Source of the DNA: Campylobacter concisus ATCC 51562 | Lineage (GTDB): Bacteria > Campylobacterota > Campylobacteria > Campylobacterales > Campylobacteraceae | Reading direction: 5' to 3' | DNA length: 64,000 nucleotides | NCBI RefSeq assembly: GCF_000466745.1 | Contig: NZ_ANNI01000009.1 | Coordinates: 62,001 to 126,000 of the forward strand | Part shown: piece by piece, positions 1 to 8,702 of the stretch | Position numbering within the stretch: position 1 is the first letter of the stretch | Layout: each line of letters starts with the position of its first letter | Program-made: the position numbers and the translations under genes | Notes under the pieces: generated by a model | Told to the model about the DNA's origin: nothing | The model's input: only the letters and a program-made list of their open reading frames with translations | Databases searched by the model: none

Positions 1-62
1 TTGGTATTTGACGCAAAAGCTAAGCTAAAAGCTAGCAAAAATATAAAAATTCCTTTTCTCAT
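1..62 (-). CDS. Exported protein, N-terminus only (probable M23 murein peptidase, EnvC-like)
   Basis: Only the first 20 codons are in the window; the gene runs off the left edge. The ATG at 62 overlaps the ftsX stop in an ATGA arrangement, so the two are translationally coupled. The visible residues form a classic signal peptide: a basic start (MRKG) followed by a hydrophobic core ending LAFA, a good signal peptidase I site. In Campylobacter the gene after ftsEX encodes a periplasmic M23 (LytM) peptidase or murein hydrolase activator that FtsEX controls. That identity is inferred from position, because no catalytic domain is visible. Confidence 0.6.
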   Translation of the reverse strand, partial: MRKGIFIFLLAFSLAFASNT

Positions 63-874
63 ATCGTGCTTTTTCTAGCCTTACTCATCACCAAACTAAC
101 AGCAAAAATGCTTAAAAACATAGCCACGCCAAATAAAATAAAAATATCCCTTGAAGGATCAAGGCTAGGCAAAACCACATCGATGCTTGCGGCATTTTCT
201 CTAAAAATTTCAATGCTGGGCAAGAAAAAGAAAAATGCACCGACTGCAATGGTAGCAACTAGGCTATCAACCATGGCTGATTTATAGAGCATGGCTGATT
301 TTAGCCAAAAAGGTGCTCCAAAAAGTGTCATAATCTCAATGCGCTCTCTATGCTCAAATAGCCAAATTTTAGCCTGCTTTAGCATAAGCATAAGCCCAAC
401 CACACAAAGTATCGCCATAAAAGCATACGATATGCTTTTTGCTAAATTTAGCATTTTAAAGACCTTATCGTGAGTCTTTGAAAATGTCTCAACCTTTGTG
501 ATTCCATCAAATTTTAAAAGTTTTTGCTTTAGCTCATCCATGTACTGCGGTGTCGGAAATTCACTAAGTTTTAGTGAGTAAAATTTAGGTAGCGCATTTT
601 GCAGTATGGATAAATTTTTAGCAGAGATGTCATTTGAGAGGCGGTCGATGATCTTTTGCGGGCTTAGTGGCTCAAGGCTAGATAGATTGCTAACCACAGG
701 CTTTAAAATAGTATCACTAAGCTCTTTACTTGAAACTATGACGATGTTGTAGTCATTTCCCATGAGCCTTTCATAATCTCTCACAACCTTATCGGCAGTG
801 AGACTAAACTGCACTGAAAACAAAAGCGCGATTAGCGGCAGGATAAATCCAAGATGATTTTTAAGCGATCTCAT
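59..874 (-). CDS. ftsX: Cell division protein FtsX
   Basis: Membrane subunit of the FtsEX ABC-type complex, which transmits cytoplasmic ATP hydrolysis by FtsE to periplasmic murein hydrolases at the division site. The product is about 271 residues. It has an N-terminal membrane segment (LGFILPLIALLFSV), a periplasmic region of about 120 residues, then three hydrophobic segments (around AFMAILCVVGLMLML, VATIAVGAFFFFLP and IFILFGVAMFLSIFAV), the usual FtsX topology. An in-frame ATG lies at 886, but ATG 874 is preferred because a perfect GGAGG sits 5 nt before it. It overlaps ftsE by 14 nt and the downstream exported peptidase by 3 nt, so these form one operon. Confidence 0.9.
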   Translation of the reverse strand: MRSLKNHLGFILPLIALLFSVQFSLTADKVVRDYERLMGNDYNIVIVSSKELSDTILKPVVSNLSSLEPLSPQKIIDRLSNDISAKNLSILQNALPKFYSLKLSEFPTPQYMDELKQKLLKFDGITKVETFSKTHDKVFKMLNLAKSISYAFMAILCVVGLMLMLKQAKIWLFEHRERIEIMTLFGAPFWLKSAMLYKSAMVDSLVATIAVGAFFFFLPSIEIFRENAASIDVVLPSLDPSRDIFILFGVAMFLSIFAVSLVMSKARKSTI

Positions 875-1532
875 GCACGCCTCCATTTTCTATAACAAAG
901 TGACGGTATGGGATACGAAGCGTTGAGGGAATGTGATGAGTCACCACAACGACGCTTGTGCCTAAAAATTCCCTAGCTGATTTTAAAAGCGACCAGATGA
1001 CATCACTTGAGTATTCGTCTAAATTTCCAGTTGGCTCGTCGCATAAGAGCAAATTTGGATTGTGTGCTAGAGCCCTTGCCATGGCAACTCTTTGCTGCTC
1101 ACCGCCACTTAGCTCACGAGGGTATTTATCAGCTTTATGAAGCATATTTACATGTTTTAAAAGTTTAGCCACTTGCTTTTTACTCACATTTTGATTGATA
1201 CCTTTGATGATGAGGGGCAACATGACGTTTCTTTCCACATTCCATTCATTTATCAAGCGATAATTTTGAAATATAATGCCAACTCGCTGCCTAAGCTCAC
1301 AAAGTCTTTTGTCATCGATATCATCCATTTGCGTCATGCAGACATTTAGCTCTCCAGCAAGAGGTGAAATTTCTCCATAAAATGATTTTAAAAGTGTGCT
1401 TTTTCCACTTCCGCTCTTGCCTGTGATAAAGACAAAATCATTTGCATAAATATCTAAATTGACGCTATTAATTACGATTTCATCGCGTTCATAAGCTAGG
1501 CTCAAATTCCTTGCACTAATTATCTCTTGCAT
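861..1532 (-). CDS. ftsE: Cell division ATP-binding protein FtsE
   Basis: ATPase of the FtsEX complex, 223 residues, the usual length. All ABC motifs are readable: Walker A GKSGSGKST near residue 37, signature LSGGEQQR near 142, Walker B LLLCDEPTGNLD near 160, and the switch histidine in VVVVTHH near 196. The Q-loop is IIFQNYRL. The start overlaps the end of trmB by 17 nt and the end overlaps ftsX by 14 nt, so FtsE and FtsX are probably made in a coupled way. Its role is to drive conformational change in FtsX and so activate the periplasmic peptidase encoded next. Confidence 0.95.
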   Translation of the reverse strand: MQEIISARNLSLAYERDEIVINSVNLDIYANDFVFITGKSGSGKSTLLKSFYGEISPLAGELNVCMTQMDDIDDKRLCELRQRVGIIFQNYRLINEWNVERNVMLPLIIKGINQNVSKKQVAKLLKHVNMLHKADKYPRELSGGEQQRVAMARALAHNPNLLLCDEPTGNLDEYSSDVIWSLLKSAREFLGTSVVVVTHHIPSTLRIPYRHFVIENGGVHEIA

Positions 1533-2703
1533 CAGCCAAATACTCCTTCAAAAGCTCGTGTGCTGCTAAATTCTCACGAATTAAGATCGGTTTTTTTATA
1601 AAATATTCGCTTTTTTCATCGCTTATTTTGATAAAACATTGCTCAGGTTTATTAAATGCTCCAAAAGCAACTTTTAGCAAAATTTCACCCTCATTTATGG
1701 TGTAAATTTCTTCAAAATGTAAAAAATAATCCTCTTTTTTAATGATGAAATTTTTAAAATTTTTAATGATATTTTTTACGTTTGTCTTTTCTTTAAAGCT
1801 AAAATCTCCAGCTAAAACACTCTCGCTACTTTTGACCTCACAAGTATAAATGACATCATAAATATCCTTATCTTGGCGTCTCCAGCGGTCTTCGTACTTG
1901 CTAGTTACCTCTAAATTTCTATTTTTGAAAGCTTCTATTTTTGAGTTTGTAGGCTCTAAAAATTTACTCAAGCTAAAATCGCAATACTCCTTGCTATCAG
2001 TCCTTAGCTCAAATTTGCCGCCTACTTTTAATATCCTCTCGCACTCAAGCGCAAACGCCGATGAGACCACGCGTCTATGCTCTGCTTTATCCCACGGCAC
2101 TGGAAAGTGTAAAAAGACTCTATCAACTAAATTTGAGCCAATAAGCGAGAGTAAAAGTCTGGCGTCAGTATTGATTAGACGTACGTTTTCTAGGGCATTT
2201 GTCTTGGCTAGCTTTGCTACTTGCTCGATGCTCGGTTTATAGACTTCTATTCCGATAACTAGGGTATTTGGATTATTTTTAGCTTGATAAAGCAAGTGTC
2301 TGCCAGAACCAAAGCCGATCTCTATGAAAATCTCTTTAAATTTATCTTTTAGCTCGTAAAACGCTGGCACAAATTCTTCAAGGCTTAAAATTTCACTCAC
2401 TTTTTTAGTCAAATTTGTCTTTTTTACAGCAAATGCTTGGCTGATTACGTCATTGCAATTTTGCTCCTTAAAAAGCTCCAGTGCCTCTTGCAAAAGACCA
2501 ACTTTAGCTGGTTTTGTAAGCTTTTCTCCCTTTACGACGACGCCATTTTTACCATGCTTTACGACTAGAAAAAAGCTATCTTCTTCATTTTTTGTGTAGA
2601 TGAGCCTCTCGTTTCGACCATTTGCCTGCCAAAGAAATTTGACTTTGTCATTACCAAATGGAAACGAGAGCTCTTTTAAGGACGAAGCTATGAAATTTGG
2701 CAT
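1516..2703 (-). CDS. trmB: tRNA (guanine-N7)-methyltransferase TrmB, long epsilonproteobacterial form
   Basis: Forms m7G46 in tRNA using S-adenosylmethionine. The methyltransferase core lies at roughly residues 120-290: SAM motif IFIEIGFGSGRH (about 126-136), acidic loop IGIEVY, then HFPVPWDKAEHRR, the DPWPKKRH-like motif of TrmB, and a later RTDSKEY. At 395 residues the protein is far longer than the roughly 240-residue E. coli enzyme. About 120 N-terminal and 100 C-terminal residues have no assignment I can make; Campylobacter TrmB proteins are known to be long. The ATG overlaps the flpA stop (TAATG) and the end overlaps ftsE by 17 nt. Confidence 0.88.
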   Translation of the reverse strand: MPNFIASSLKELSFPFGNDKVKFLWQANGRNERLIYTKNEEDSFFLVVKHGKNGVVVKGEKLTKPAKVGLLQEALELFKEQNCNDVISQAFAVKKTNLTKKVSEILSLEEFVPAFYELKDKFKEIFIEIGFGSGRHLLYQAKNNPNTLVIGIEVYKPSIEQVAKLAKTNALENVRLINTDARLLLSLIGSNLVDRVFLHFPVPWDKAEHRRVVSSAFALECERILKVGGKFELRTDSKEYCDFSLSKFLEPTNSKIEAFKNRNLEVTSKYEDRWRRQDKDIYDVIYTCEVKSSESVLAGDFSFKEKTNVKNIIKNFKNFIIKKEDYFLHFEEIYTINEGEILLKVAFGAFNKPEQCFIKISDEKSEYFIKKPILIRENLAAHELLKEYLADARDN

Positions 2704-3909
2704 TATTTTATGCTAACTTCTGCTTTTGATGACTTATCAGAGGCGATGCCGTACTCATCGATAGCTACGACGCTGTAAGAATAGCTAGCCCCTTTTTGCA
2801 CGCTATCATCTCTAAGTCCAGTACCATCTATGCCACTAAAAATTTTCTCGCTTGCACCGCTTCTATAAACAGTGTACGAACTAGCTCTATCAACTGCACT
2901 CCAATTTACATTTACTCCGCTACCATCGTAGCTAGCGCCAATATTTGGAGTCTTTGGTGCACCAAGCGTTATCCCCACGATTGGCTCTTCTTGTTTTAAG
3001 CTCTCAAGGCCGTCTTTATCGACTGCCGTGACTCTGTAATACCTCGTCGCTGCATTTGTGTTTATGAGATCCTCATAGGTGTTGCTAGTCGTTTTTGCCA
3101 GATATGTGTAAGGCAAAATTTTACTCACTGTTCTATAAACCTTAAAATAAGCAAAATCCTCAGCCGGCACGTAATCCCAAGTTAAAATTATCTTTTTTGG
3201 TGCATTTTTTGTTGCCTGAAGATTCGTTACTGATTTAGGGTAACTCCTTTGTCGTTGCACTTATGTTTTGGCTTGGTTTTGAGACAACGCCTGAAGAAGT
3301 TTTAACTAAAATTCTATACTCATAAGACTTGCCAGGTTTTACCTCTGTGTCGATATATTCGGCATTTAGTCTGCCATTTACCTCTGCGATTTGGCTAAAT
3401 TTATTAGCTCCTGCATCGCTTCTTTGAATGATATAGCTTGCCACTGTGCTATCAGGATGTGGTCTCCAGATCACTTTCACACGTCCTGGAAGCCCTGTGA
3501 TAGCTTGCGAAAACGGTACTGAGCCAAGCAGTGGCTTTGTAGTTGCTGTTGCGATCGTGCCCGGTTGAGAGATGGCGTTACTTGAGTAGGTTCTCATTTG
3601 GTACGAGTAAGTTGTCTCTGGAGCTAGGTTGCGATCCACGTAGTGCGTTGCAAAACGGTCTTTTATGTTTGCAACTAGTTGCATTTTTGAGTTCGCATCA
3701 TTTGGATTTGAGCGGTAGAGATAGTATCCAACAACGCTCTCATCGGTCACTGGATTCCACTCGAAGCCAACTTCTGTCATATCTGAAATAGTTTTTAAAC
3801 TTGTAATCGTAGGTAGTGACATGCTTTGCTGAGTCGGTACGCTAGAGCCGCATCCCGCTAAAAAAGCTGCTAAAAATGGTGTCAATATGCGTAGGGCAAA
3901 TTTTTTCAT
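2703..3909 (-). pseudogene. flpA: Fibronectin type III-repeat lipoprotein FlpA, split by a +1 frameshift
   Basis: Two overlapping reading frames (3235-3909 and 2703-3260) together encode one protein of about 401 residues, close to the C. jejuni FlpA length. The first part starts at ATG 3909 (AAGGAG 8-9 nt upstream) and has a lipoprotein signal ending LAGC (Cys21), then two FN3-like repeats (WNPVTDESVVGYYLYRS; ITGLPGRVKVIWRPHPDSTV). It stops at 3235 after KELP. The second part continues as KSVTNLQAT with two more repeats. Removing one C from the CCC at 3238-3240 joins the frames cleanly as KELP-KSVTNLQ. FlpA is an outer-membrane adhesin that binds host fibronectin in C. jejuni. A GTG at 3260 could restart translation, but that product would lack an export signal. 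Sequencing error is possible. Confidence 0.8.
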
Positions 3910-4813
3910 CAAAAATCTCCTTGGGAATTTTTTTGTAAATTATCTGGTTAAAGTCATCATACGTTTTTGCGGTAAATTCTACCCTTTTGCCAGTTCTTGG
4001 ATGGATAAAATAGAGCATATAAGCGTGAAGCATAACCCTGCTTATTTTATCGCCTTGGCTCTTAAATCCGTATAAATCATCGCCTAAAATATGGCGGTTT
4101 ATGCTAGATAGGTGCACTCTTATCTGATGAGTCCTACCTGTGAAAAGTTTTGCTACTATTAAATTTATGCCATTTTCGCTTAGCAAATTTACAAAAGCGC
4201 TTTTTGCAAATTTAGCATCTGCGACAATCGCCTTTTTTAGGCGGTTATTTGGATTTCTACCGATTGGCTTATCGATGATGACATCCTCTTTTAATGGCAG
4301 GTCGGTTAGCGCTAGATAAATTCGTCCCATACTCTTATCACTTAGCTGCTCACTAAGTTTTGCGTGAGCAAAGTTATTTTTAGCAACGACTATAGCACCG
4401 CTAGTACCTTTATCTAGTCGGTGGACGATGCCAGCTCTTACGTCGCCATTTAAATTTGAGAGCATAAAGCCCTTTTTATTTAGCCATTCAACAAGTGTCG
4501 CCTCTTTTACACTTGGAGCTTGATGAACGACGATTTGTGGGGGCTTGTTTAGCACTATGAGATCGTCATCTTCGTAGATGATTGGGATATCAAAATTTAC
4601 TTCATACTCGTTTTGTATCTCTTTTTTTGGGGCAAAATTTACGCAAATTTCATCGTTTTCACTTAACAAAAAGCTTGGTTTTGAGATTGGTTTTAAATTT
4701 ACGCTTACAAGGGAGTCTTTTATCAAATTTAAAGCTTGATTACGTGAAATTTGAAGCTCATGTGCTACTGCTATGTCGAGTCTTGAGCTGTTTAAAACGT
4801 TAAATTTAACCAA
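3842..4813 (-). CDS. RluD-family 23S rRNA pseudouridine synthase
   Basis: RluA/RluD-type enzyme that isomerises uridines in rRNA. An N-terminal S4-like RNA-binding region (RLDIAVAHELQISRNQALNLI) is followed by the catalytic domain with HRLDKGTSG, whose Asp is the nucleophile, near residue 135, and later GRTHQIRVHLSSINRHILGDDLYG. There is no ATG near the N-terminus. TTG codons at 4819 and 4813 are both possible, and I prefer 4813 because an AAGG lies 8 nt upstream of it. The last 30 or so residues extend past the usual end and overlap the flpA signal sequence by about 68 nt, unusually long for neighbours that otherwise overlap by a few bases. Confidence 0.88.
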   Translation of the reverse strand: MVKFNVLNSSRLDIAVAHELQISRNQALNLIKDSLVSVNLKPISKPSFLLSENDEICVNFAPKKEIQNEYEVNFDIPIIYEDDDLIVLNKPPQIVVHQAPSVKEATLVEWLNKKGFMLSNLNGDVRAGIVHRLDKGTSGAIVVAKNNFAHAKLSEQLSDKSMGRIYLALTDLPLKEDVIIDKPIGRNPNNRLKKAIVADAKFAKSAFVNLLSENGINLIVAKLFTGRTHQIRVHLSSINRHILGDDLYGFKSQGDKISRVMLHAYMLYFIHPRTGKRVEFTAKTYDDFNQIIYKKIPKEIFDEKICPTHIDTIFSSFFSGMRL

Positions 4814-4833
4814 AATCAAAGCCTTGTTTGTGA

Positions 4834-4839
4834 TATAAT
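4834..4839 (+). promoter_or_regulatory. -10 box of the rodA promoter
   Basis: A perfect TATAAT preceded by TGA lies 27 nt before the TTG start of rodA, in the 52-nt gap between the divergent rluD-type gene and rodA. Campylobacter sigma-70 promoters rely on the -10 box with a periodic AT-rich upstream region rather than a -35 box, so this is a credible start signal. Transcription would begin near 4846. Confidence 0.6.
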
Positions 4840-4865
4840 CTAGCCCAAAAATTAAGGTTTGCTTC

Positions 4866-5972
4866 TTGATAAAACTAGATCGGCGTATTTTAACACATTT
4901 TGATTTTATTCAGCCGTTTTTAATAATCCCAATTATCATAATTTCATACATCCTAGTTTCCGAAGCAAACGACATTTTAGCAAACAAACAGCTTGTGTAT
5001 TTTGGTATAGGTTTTGCATCGTTTTGTGTAGCATTTTTACTGCCCATTAGACGTATCGACTGGATCATTCCGATGTTTTACTGGGTCTGTATCGTGCTAC
5101 TTTTAAGTGTCGATCTCTTTGGCGTTAGCAAACTAGGAGCTAGGCGCTGGCTAGAAATTCCTTTCGTTCACTTCACACTTCAGCCCTCGGAGCTCATGAA
5201 GCCAGCATTTTTGCTGATGCTAGCCTATCTCATTAAACAGCGTCCTCCAGAAGCTAATGGATACAGAGTAAAAGATTTTTTAAGACTTAGTTTTTATATA
5301 CTTTTACCATTTGTGCTCATCATGAAAGAGCCTGATCTTGGCACTGCACTCATACTTCTGATAGTTGGCTACACTATTCTTTTTGTCATCGGCGTAAATA
5401 AGAAAATTTGGATCACTATCATCCTTGCGATAGGCTTTTTGGCACCGGTTTTGTATGAAAATTTACATGACTATCAAAAAAAGAGGATTCACGATTTCAT
5501 AGCTGAAGAGCCAAGCTATCACGTCAAACAAAGTATCATCGCCATAGGCAGCGGCGGACTAAAAGGCAAGCCAAAAGATGAGGCGACGCAGACGCACTTT
5601 AAATTTTTACCAATCGCCACTAGCGACTTTATCTTTGCCTACAATATCGAGCGTTTTGGCTTTTATGGTGGATTGTTTCTGCTTGGGCTTTATGGGGCGC
5701 TTATAACACATCTTTTAAGTTTAAATTACGGCCTAAAAAATGACTATTTTACACAAGTTACCACCACGGGGATTGCTGCACTTATTTTCGTTTATGTGGG
5801 TGTAAATGTCTCGATGACGATCGGTTTTGCACCAGTTGTGGGCGTGCCACTGCCATTTTTTAGTTACGGTGGAAGCAGCTTTGTTACATTTATGGTACTT
5901 TTTGGAATTTTGCAAAATTTGCTAACTTTTAGATTTGATAGAACTTATAGCTTTATAAAAATTCACTTCTAA
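4866..5972 (+). CDS. rodA: Rod-shape SEDS peptidoglycan polymerase RodA (MrdB)
   Basis: Inner-membrane SEDS-family glycosyltransferase that polymerises lateral-wall peptidoglycan with a class B PBP. The protein is 368 residues with about ten hydrophobic segments. Family motifs include GARRWLEIPFVHFTLQPSELMKP near 90-110, KEPDLGTAL near 153, and PVVGVPLPFFSYGGSS near 328. The start is a TTG with an AAGG 8 nt upstream; no ATG fits better. It is divergent from the rluD-type gene and convergent with the PLP enzyme that ends at 6010, so it is probably monocistronic. Confidence 0.93.
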   Translation: MIKLDRRILTHFDFIQPFLIIPIIIISYILVSEANDILANKQLVYFGIGFASFCVAFLLPIRRIDWIIPMFYWVCIVLLLSVDLFGVSKLGARRWLEIPFVHFTLQPSELMKPAFLLMLAYLIKQRPPEANGYRVKDFLRLSFYILLPFVLIMKEPDLGTALILLIVGYTILFVIGVNKKIWITIILAIGFLAPVLYENLHDYQKKRIHDFIAEEPSYHVKQSIIAIGSGGLKGKPKDEATQTHFKFLPIATSDFIFAYNIERFGFYGGLFLLGLYGALITHLLSLNYGLKNDYFTQVTTTGIAALIFVYVGVNVSMTIGFAPVVGVPLPFFSYGGSSFVTFMVLFGILQNLLTFRFDRTYSFIKIHF

Positions 5973-6009
5973 AATTTTCTCTGCAAGTATCAAGCTTATA
6001 GTTTTTACT

Positions 6010-7287
6010 CTATATTTCTTTGTGTTTTTTGATGCAAGATTTTATAGCATTTATAAGATACTTTATATCCTCTTTTGTATGTGTGTAGTGAATGCTAACA
6101 CGTACCCAACCAGGCTTTGCGTCAAAAATGGTATTATCTTTTAGATTAAGCAAATCATGTCCATACGGCCCAGCGCAATCACAGCCTGCACGTGTTTGGA
6201 TGCCAAATTCGCTACTTAAACTAGCAGCAAAATCATAAGGCAAAATGCCTTTTACATTAAATGCAAAAATAGGCAATCTGTCTAAATTTTCAGGACAATA
6301 ATTTATCACCTCATCTATCTTTTCTAGTTCTTTACAAAACATCTCGCCTAGCTCACATTCAGCCTCTTTTATCTTATTAAGCCCGATCTCATTTCTTAGC
6401 TTGTAGGCTAAATTTGCACGTATTAGCTGTATTATCGGTGGCGTGCCACCCTCTTCTAAATTTTCAACTTCATTAGTAAAAACATGTGATGTCCTGCTTA
6501 CGTACTTGACTGTGCCTCCTGCTGCAAATGTAGGCAAATTTTTACAAAGCTCTTTTTTGATAGCCAAAAGCCCACAACTCCCAACTCCACCAAGCAGCTT
6601 GTGAGGCGATAGAAATAACGCGTCAAAATATCTGCAATCAACATTTTCATAAGCGCTAAGAGTGGCCACGTCAAGTGCTAAAATGCCATTATATTTTTTA
6701 ATCAGCGAGTAAATTTTTTTATAATCAGTTTTAATGCCAGTGACGTTTGAGGCGGCACTAAAGCTAGCTATTATCTTTCTTTTTGCATTTTGCTTTAATG
6801 TATTCTCAAGCATCGCATAATCTATCTCATTGTTTTCATCAAGCTCTATACGTTTTATATCACAAAGCCCTTCTCTTAAGCTAACTTCAACAGAGTGATG
6901 CTCATAAGGGCCAATGATCGCTAATGGCAAGTTTAAATTTCTTAAATTTGCTTCGCCGACCAAAGCTCTTGTAGCTGGTGAGATATAAATTCCCACTATC
7001 TCCTGAAATTTCTTTATCGCAGCCGTTGCTCCTTGACCAGTCGCAATAAGATAAAAACTATCATCAAGGCCTAATAAGCTTTTTAGCTCAGCTCTTGCAT
7101 TTTCATAGCATTTTTGCGTTAATACCGCGCTTGAACTACTATCTGAGTGAGTGTTTGCGTAGGTTTTTAAAAATTTTAAAATTTCATCTTCAATGGGCTT
7201 ATAAGCAAGACCTGAAGCCGTGTAGTCAAAATAGTAAAGGCCCTCTTTTAAAATGATATTTTTTCTTACTTCATCGATATTTAGCAA
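6010..7287 (-). CDS. Class V aminotransferase/cysteine desulfurase-like PLP enzyme (copy 1)
   Basis: Fold-type I PLP enzyme of about 425 residues. Visible signs are YFDYTASGLAYKP near the N-terminus, HHSVEVSLRE, the PLP lysine in LFLSPHKLLGGVGSCG, and a C-terminal loop TRAGCDCAGPYGHD whose cysteines sit where SufS/CsdA-type desulfurases carry the persulfide Cys. The open frame extends upstream to 7350, but TTG 7287 is preferred because AAAAGGA lies 6 nt before it and the sequence from there aligns with the paralogue at 8699-10030. It is the last gene of a run with thiE and thiD, 70 nt after thiE. Desulfurase or amino-acid lyase activity is an inference; the substrate cannot be told from sequence. 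Confidence 0.8.
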   Translation of the reverse strand: MLNIDEVRKNIILKEGLYYFDYTASGLAYKPIEDEILKFLKTYANTHSDSSSSAVLTQKCYENARAELKSLLGLDDSFYLIATGQGATAAIKKFQEIVGIYISPATRALVGEANLRNLNLPLAIIGPYEHHSVEVSLREGLCDIKRIELDENNEIDYAMLENTLKQNAKRKIIASFSAASNVTGIKTDYKKIYSLIKKYNGILALDVATLSAYENVDCRYFDALFLSPHKLLGGVGSCGLLAIKKELCKNLPTFAAGGTVKYVSRTSHVFTNEVENLEEGGTPPIIQLIRANLAYKLRNEIGLNKIKEAECELGEMFCKELEKIDEVINYCPENLDRLPIFAFNVKGILPYDFAASLSSEFGIQTRAGCDCAGPYGHDLLNLKDNTIFDAKPGWVRVSIHYTHTKEDIKYLINAIKSCIKKHKEI

Positions 7288-7357
7288 TGTTTTCCTTTTA
7301 TTTAAAGCAGGGATTATAATTAAATTTTCATAAAAAATCTTGCAAAACAAGTATCTT

Positions 7358-7963
7358 TTAAAGCAATAAATTTCTTTGTAAATTTTCTATATTTTTCTTT
7401 ATCATGCCATCTTTATAGATAGCGGATATTAAGGCGATCATGTCTGGCTTTACTCTAGCGACACTTGCAATGTTACTAGAGTTTATGCCTCCTATAACAC
7501 ACACTTTCATTCCCATTTCTTTTGCTTGTGATATAGTTTGAGCCTTGCAAAGTGGCGCATTTGGTTTTGTTGGGCTTTTAAACATTGCTCCAAAAGCCAC
7601 ATATCTAGCACCATTTTGTTTTGCCCTAAGGGCAAGCTCCAAGCTATCATAGCAGCTAACTCCCACGTAAGCATCATCTCCTAAAATTTCAAACGCTTCT
7701 TTTATACTCGCATCATCTTTTCCCAAATGCACGGACTTTGCCCCTATATGAGCAGCAAATAAAATATCATCATTTACGATAAATCTTGCTCCAAATTTTT
7801 CGCATAGGTTGAAAATTTCACCGGCTAGCCTCTCATCTTTGGGTATTTTTTTAGAGCGAAATTGAAAAAATTTCACCCCACACTCTAAAATTTCTTTAGT
7901 GTATTGCAAGGCTAAATTTTCAGGCATCAACACATCGTCGCTAATCGCGTAAATTTCAATCAC
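7358..7963 (-). CDS. thiE: Thiamine-phosphate synthase ThiE
   Basis: Condenses HMP-pyrophosphate with the thiazole phosphate to make thiamine phosphate. The protein is 201 residues, typical for a monofunctional ThiE TIM barrel. Family features are QFRSKK near residue 35, FIVNDD, HLGKDDAS, GVSCYD, FGAMFKSPTKPNAP (the TxTK phosphate-binding segment) and VIGGINSSNI. It overlaps thiD by 8 nt, so the two are coupled. ThiD supplies HMP-PP, and the PLP enzymes on either side may relate to sulfur supply. No THI-box (TPP riboswitch) is visible before the run. Confidence 0.9.
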   Translation of the reverse strand: MIEIYAISDDVLMPENLALQYTKEILECGVKFFQFRSKKIPKDERLAGEIFNLCEKFGARFIVNDDILFAAHIGAKSVHLGKDDASIKEAFEILGDDAYVGVSCYDSLELALRAKQNGARYVAFGAMFKSPTKPNAPLCKAQTISQAKEMGMKVCVIGGINSSNIASVARVKPDMIALISAIYKDGMIKKNIENLQRNLLL

Positions 7964-8702
7964 TTATGCCAACTTTATGATTTAGTAGACGTTTGCCAAA
8001 TTTTGTCGTAATTGCATTTTTAATAGCATTTAAAATATATTTTTTGGCTAGTTTTATAGCCTCTTCTTTTGTGTGTCCATTTGCTAGCAAGCAGGCCAGC
8101 GCACTTGCAAAACTACATCCAGCCCCGTGCATGATCTCTGGTTTTATTAGTGGCTCTTTAAATTTAAGCACGTCACCATTTTTTTTAAAAAGAGTATCTT
8201 CACAAATTTCTGCAACCATGCTTCGCTTTAAGATCATATCGCAAGGTAAATTTTTGCTATCAAGTTCCAAAACTTTGGCTTCATCGATATTTGGCGTAAT
8301 AATGTCTGCGAATTTAAAAAGCTCTTTTAAGCTTGCTATCGCATCATCCTCAAGAAGCTTTGAGCCTGATTTTGCTACGCAAACTGGGTCTATTACTATT
8401 TTAATGCCTTGCTTATGAAATTTTTCAAGCCAAGAACCAACGCAAGATATAAGCTCTTTATTAAAAAGCATACCAACCTTTATGGCATCTATGTTTAGCT
8501 CCTCGTCTACCATTTTGATCTGTTCATTTAGATTTGTAACATTTGTAGCAAAGATATTGCTAACGCCATTTGTATTTTGTGCCGTAAGAGCCGTAATAGC
8601 TGTCGCTGCGTAGCAAGAAAATGCCTCACATGTCTTAATATCAGCCTGCACGCCAGCGCCACCAACACTATCACTTCCTGCAATGATTAATATATTTTTC
8701 AT
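7956..8702 (-). CDS. thiD: Hydroxymethylpyrimidine/phosphomethylpyrimidine kinase ThiD
   Basis: Ribokinase-fold kinase that phosphorylates HMP and HMP-P to HMP-PP. The 248-residue product has the ThiD N-terminal signature IAGSDSVGGAGVQADIKT, then TALTAQNT, IKVGML, VIDPVCVAKSG, IITPNIDEA and the anion-hole/catalytic segment HGAGCSFASALA. The ATG overlaps the stop of the upstream PLP enzyme (ATGA) and the end overlaps thiE by 8 nt, placing it in the middle of a tightly coupled four-gene unit. Confidence 0.93.
   Translation of the reverse strand: MKNILIIAGSDSVGGAGVQADIKTCEAFSCYAATAITALTAQNTNGVSNIFATNVTNLNEQIKMVDEELNIDAIKVGMLFNKELISCVGSWLEKFHKQGIKIVIDPVCVAKSGSKLLEDDAIASLKELFKFADIITPNIDEAKVLELDSKNLPCDMILKRSMVAEICEDTLFKKNGDVLKFKEPLIKPEIMHGAGCSFASALACLLANGHTKEEAIKLAKKYILNAIKNAITTKFGKRLLNHKVGISD

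Noticed and set aside
7993..8418. Plus-strand open frame of 141 codons opposite thiD
   Set aside because: Antisense to a conserved kinase, no ribosome-binding site and a composition typical of a shadow frame.
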